Assembly (NCBI GenBank): GCA_963732405.1
Contig: CAVSZG010000001.1
Coordinates: forward strand, 2,046,001 to 2,110,000
Length of the DNA: 64,000 nt
From: JAUIAI01 sp963732405
GTDB taxonomy: Bacteria; Pseudomonadota; Gammaproteobacteria; Burkholderiales; Burkholderiaceae_E
Reading direction: 5' to 3'
Positions 61,667-64,000 of this stretch are shown here, piece by piece (within the stretch, counting starts at the first letter, position 1; every line of letters starts with the position of its first letter). The notes beneath the pieces are model-generated. The model did not search any database and was not told where the DNA came from. It worked only from the letters and a program-made list of their open reading frames with translations. The position numbers and the translations under genes are program-made.

Positions 61667-62836
61667 CTAGCGCGATTTGTTGTAGACATCGATGAACACC
61701 GCGGCCAGCAGCACCAGCCCTTTGATCACCTGCTGATAGTCGATCCCGATGCCCATGATCGACATGCCGTTGTTCATCGCGCCCATGATGAAGGCGCCGA
61801 TCACCGCGCCGATCACCTTGCCCACACCGCCGGATGCCGAGGCACCGCCGATGAAACAGGCTGCGATCACGTCAAGTTCGAAGCCGTTGCCCGCCTTGGG
61901 GGTGGCGGTGTTGAGGCGGGCGGCGAACACCAGTCCGGCGATCGCGGCCAGCATGCCCATGTTGACGAAGGTCAGGAAGGTCAGGCGCTCGGTCTGGATG
62001 CCGGACAGACGGGCGGCCTTCTCGTTGCCGCCCAGCGCGTAGATGCGTCGGCCGATCACGGTGCGCATGGCAATGAAGTCATAGACGACGATCAGCACGG
62101 CCATGATGATCAGGACATTGGGCAGGCCCTTGTAGGTGGCGAGCAGCCAGGCCAGCGCGATGATGATGCCGGCGAAGATCGCATTGCGCGCCAGAAAGAG
62201 GCCTGCAGGCTCCAGTTCGATATCGTGTTGCCGGGCTGCGATGCGCTCGCGCCAATTCATCATGATCAGCAGCAAGGCGGCCGCCACGCCCAGCAGCAGC
62301 GAGGTGAGCCGCAGCGATTCGCCGCCCAGAAAGTCGGGAATGAAACCGGAGCTGAGCCGCTGGAATTCCGGCGCGAAGGGGCCGATCGAGCGCCCCTGCA
62401 GCAAGGCCAGTGCCAGGCCCTTGAACACGAGCATGCCGGCCAGGGTGACGATGAAGGAGGGAATCCGCCAGAAGGCCACGAAAGCACCCTGGGCTGCACC
62501 GATCAGCGCGCCGGCGAGCAGGCACAGCAGGGTGGCCGGTATATAGTGCATTTTCATCTGCACCATCAGCACCGCGGCCAGGGCGCCGATCAGGCCCACC
62601 ACCGAGCCCACCGACAGGTCGATATGACCGGCAACGATCACCAGCAACATGCCCAGGGCCATGATCACGATGTAGCTGTTCTGCAGGATCAGATTGGTCA
62701 GGTTCAGCGGCTGCATCAGCACGCCGTCGGTCATGATCTGAAAAAACACCATGATCGCCGCCAGCGACAGCAGCATGCCGTATTCACGCATGTGTCCCTT
62801 GAGGAACACGAGGATGCCCTGGGATTGCTGCGTCAT
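61667..62836 (-). CDS. Sugar ABC transporter permease, GguB/XylH/MmsB type
   Basis: The 389-residue protein has about ten hydrophobic segments, the N-terminal YGMLLSLAAIMVFFQIMTDG and GHIDLSVGSVVGLIGAL motif of ribose/xylose-class permeases, and FIGGASASGGVGKVIGAVIGAF near the end. The sequence is closest in feel to GguB of the ChvE-GguAB multiple-monosaccharide importer. It begins directly after the ATPase stop (no gap), so it is translated from the same message. Substrates of this class include xylose, arabinose, glucose and galactose. Confidence 0.88.
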   Translation of the reverse strand: MTQQSQGILVFLKGHMREYGMLLSLAAIMVFFQIMTDGVLMQPLNLTNLILQNSYIVIMALGMLLVIVAGHIDLSVGSVVGLIGALAAVLMVQMKMHYIPATLLCLLAGALIGAAQGAFVAFWRIPSFIVTLAGMLVFKGLALALLQGRSIGPFAPEFQRLSSGFIPDFLGGESLRLTSLLLGVAAALLLIMMNWRERIAARQHDIELEPAGLFLARNAIFAGIIIALAWLLATYKGLPNVLIIMAVLIVVYDFIAMRTVIGRRIYALGGNEKAARLSGIQTERLTFLTFVNMGMLAAIAGLVFAARLNTATPKAGNGFELDVIAACFIGGASASGGVGKVIGAVIGAFIMGAMNNGMSIMGIGIDYQQVIKGLVLLAAVFIDVYNKSR

Positions 62837-64000
62837 TCAGTGACTCCCGTCGCGCACGATGGCGGCCATGATCGCCTCCTGACTGGCCGCGCCGGCGGTC
62901 AGTTCGGCAACGAAGCGACCTTCGTTCATCACCAGGATGCGATCGCACATGCCCAGCAACTCGGGCATTTCAGATGAAATCATGATGATGCAGTTGCCCT
63001 TGTCGGCCAGCTCGGCCATGATCGAATAGATTTCGTATTTGGCGCCCACGTCGATGCCGCGGGTCGGTTCGTCCATGATCAGGATCTTGGGCTTCACGAA
63101 CAGCCACTTGCCCAGCACCACCTTCTGCTGGTTGCCGCCCGACAGATTCACGACCGGCTGCGCGATGCTGTGGCAGCGGATAGATAACTGGCGTCGATAG
63201 CCCGTGGCGACTTCGGTCTGACGTGCCTCGCTGACCACGCCCCATCGCGATACGCCCGACAGATTGGCCAGCGTGATGTTGCGGTCGATGGGTTCGTCCA
63301 GCACCAGGCCATAGCCCTTGCGATCTTCAGTCACATAGGCGATGCCACTGGCAATCGCGCGGCCCACCGTCGAGGCATTCACCGGCTGGCCGTCGATGAG
63401 TATCGTGCCGCTGATCCGTTGGCCGTAGCTGCGACCGAACAGGCTCATGGCCAGCTCGGTGCGTCCCGCGCCCATCAGACCGGCGATGCCGAGTATCTCG
63501 CCGCGTCGGGCGCTCAGATTCACCCCTTTGACGACCTGGCGGTCGCCATGGATCGGATGGTGTACGGTCCAGTCGCGCACCTCGAACACTGTCTGGCCGA
63601 TGCGCGGCGTGCGCACCGGATACCGATCGTTCATGTCGCGCCCGACCATGTGACGGATGATTTCACTTTCGCTGGCGGTGTTGTCGCGGCAGTCGAGCGT
63701 ATGCACCGTGCGGCCGTCGCGCAGCACCGTGATGCGGTCGGCAACCCGGGCGATCTCATTGAGTTTGTGCGAGATCAGGATGCAGGCGATGCCCTGGGCC
63801 TGCAGACCGAGCATCAGCTCGAGCAAGGCGTCGCTGTCGCTTTCATTGAGACTGGCCGTGGGTTCGTCGAGGATCAGCAGGCGAACGTTCTTGGCCAGTG
63901 CCTTGGCGATTTCCACGAGTTGCTGCTTGCCCACGCCCAGGTCGGTGACCAGGGTGTTGGGCGACTCGCGCAGGCCGACCTTGTCCAGCAACTCGGCGCT
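62837..64000 (-). CDS. Sugar ABC transporter ATPase, GguA/XylG type (cut by window end)
   Basis: At least 387 C-terminal residues lie in the window and the gene continues past 64000, so the N-terminal ~120 residues with the first Walker A are missing. Seen are the first signature and Walker B (VGKQQLVEIAKAL, LLILDEPTASL), the second domain's GLMGAGRTELAMSLFG, a second LSGGNQQKVVLGKW signature and ILIMDEPTRGIDVG. Two fused ATPase domains are typical of the ribose/xylose class. It is the first gene visible of the GguAB-SDR operon. Confidence 0.9.
   Translation of the reverse strand, partial: SAELLDKVGLRESPNTLVTDLGVGKQQLVEIAKALAKNVRLLILDEPTASLNESDSDALLELMLGLQAQGIACILISHKLNEIARVADRITVLRDGRTVHTLDCRDNTASESEIIRHMVGRDMNDRYPVRTPRIGQTVFEVRDWTVHHPIHGDRQVVKGVNLSARRGEILGIAGLMGAGRTELAMSLFGRSYGQRISGTILIDGQPVNASTVGRAIASGIAYVTEDRKGYGLVLDEPIDRNITLANLSGVSRWGVVSEARQTEVATGYRRQLSIRCHSIAQPVVNLSGGNQQKVVLGKWLFVKPKILIMDEPTRGIDVGAKYEIYSIMAELADKGNCIIMISSEMPELLGMCDRILVMNEGRFVAELTAGAASQEAIMAAIVRDGSH

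Overview
This is a GC-rich proteobacterial chromosome segment whose genes abut or overlap by ATGA. The central carbon cluster (speDE / tkt-gap-pgk-pyk-fba), the Entner-Doudoroff genes with an RpiR-type HexR regulator, and the long-form LeuA all fit a beta- or gammaproteobacterium. I cannot place it more precisely from this window, and most of it reads as core or catabolic chromosome.

Layout. 1-14654: hydantoinase/oxoprolinase genes (hyuBA, hyuA cut by the window edge), a small secreted/membrane pair, a PBP4-type peptidase, ubiD, a lytic transglycosylase, two aminotransferases divergent from a large FAD/Fe-S 2-hydroxyacid dehydrogenase, and a MarR regulator divergent from a third aminotransferase with two near-identical palindromic operators between them. 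14749-22531: a DUF1801 gene, then a tightly packed operon for an unidentified carbohydrate (SMP-30 lactonase, SDR, ABC ATPase, Gfo/Idh/MocA oxidoreductase, binding protein, two permeases, CnaB-like protein). 22539-23153: a LysE-type exporter.

23332-28145 is the accessory part. It holds an IS91-type transposase remnant joined to a Rossmann-type N-terminus, an intact IS1634-family element (24479-26439) with matching terminal inverted repeats and a 6-bp target duplication, and an AT-rich two-gene cassette. The cassette is a frameshifted DUF262 gene whose upstream region was split by the IS, overlapping a HEPN ribonuclease-type gene. The HEPN gene carries a perfect 17-bp hairpin inside its coding sequence. 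This looks like a decayed defence or toxin cassette and is the most unusual part of the window.

28181-48767: a secreted unknown protein, a molybdopterin oxidoreductase, leuA behind a leucine-rich leader peptide and hairpin (attenuator), DUF364, a DHFR-like protein, a nitronate monooxygenase-like enzyme, DedA, eda-edd, a second SMP-30 lactonase, hexR and zwf. Palindromes of the form TGTAA-N5-TTACA lie before edd and zwf. Then follow dinB, maeB (malic enzyme-PTA fusion), a barnase/barstar pair, a YidB-like protein and rsmE.

48795-58025: a fused SpeD-SpeE spermidine enzyme divergent from tkt-gap-pgk-pyk, a DUF481 outer-membrane protein and class II fba. 58075-64000: a membrane-anchored EEP-family enzyme, a Nudix hydrolase with galM, then a sugar 1-dehydrogenase-like SDR and a GguAB-type sugar ABC transporter, whose ATPase is cut by the window end.

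How they work together (inference): sugars imported by the two ABC systems would be oxidised to lactones and acids by SDR and SMP-30 enzymes. Hexoses would enter zwf-edd-eda under HexR control, and lower glycolysis (gap, pgk, pyk) plus MaeB would set the pyruvate/NADPH balance.
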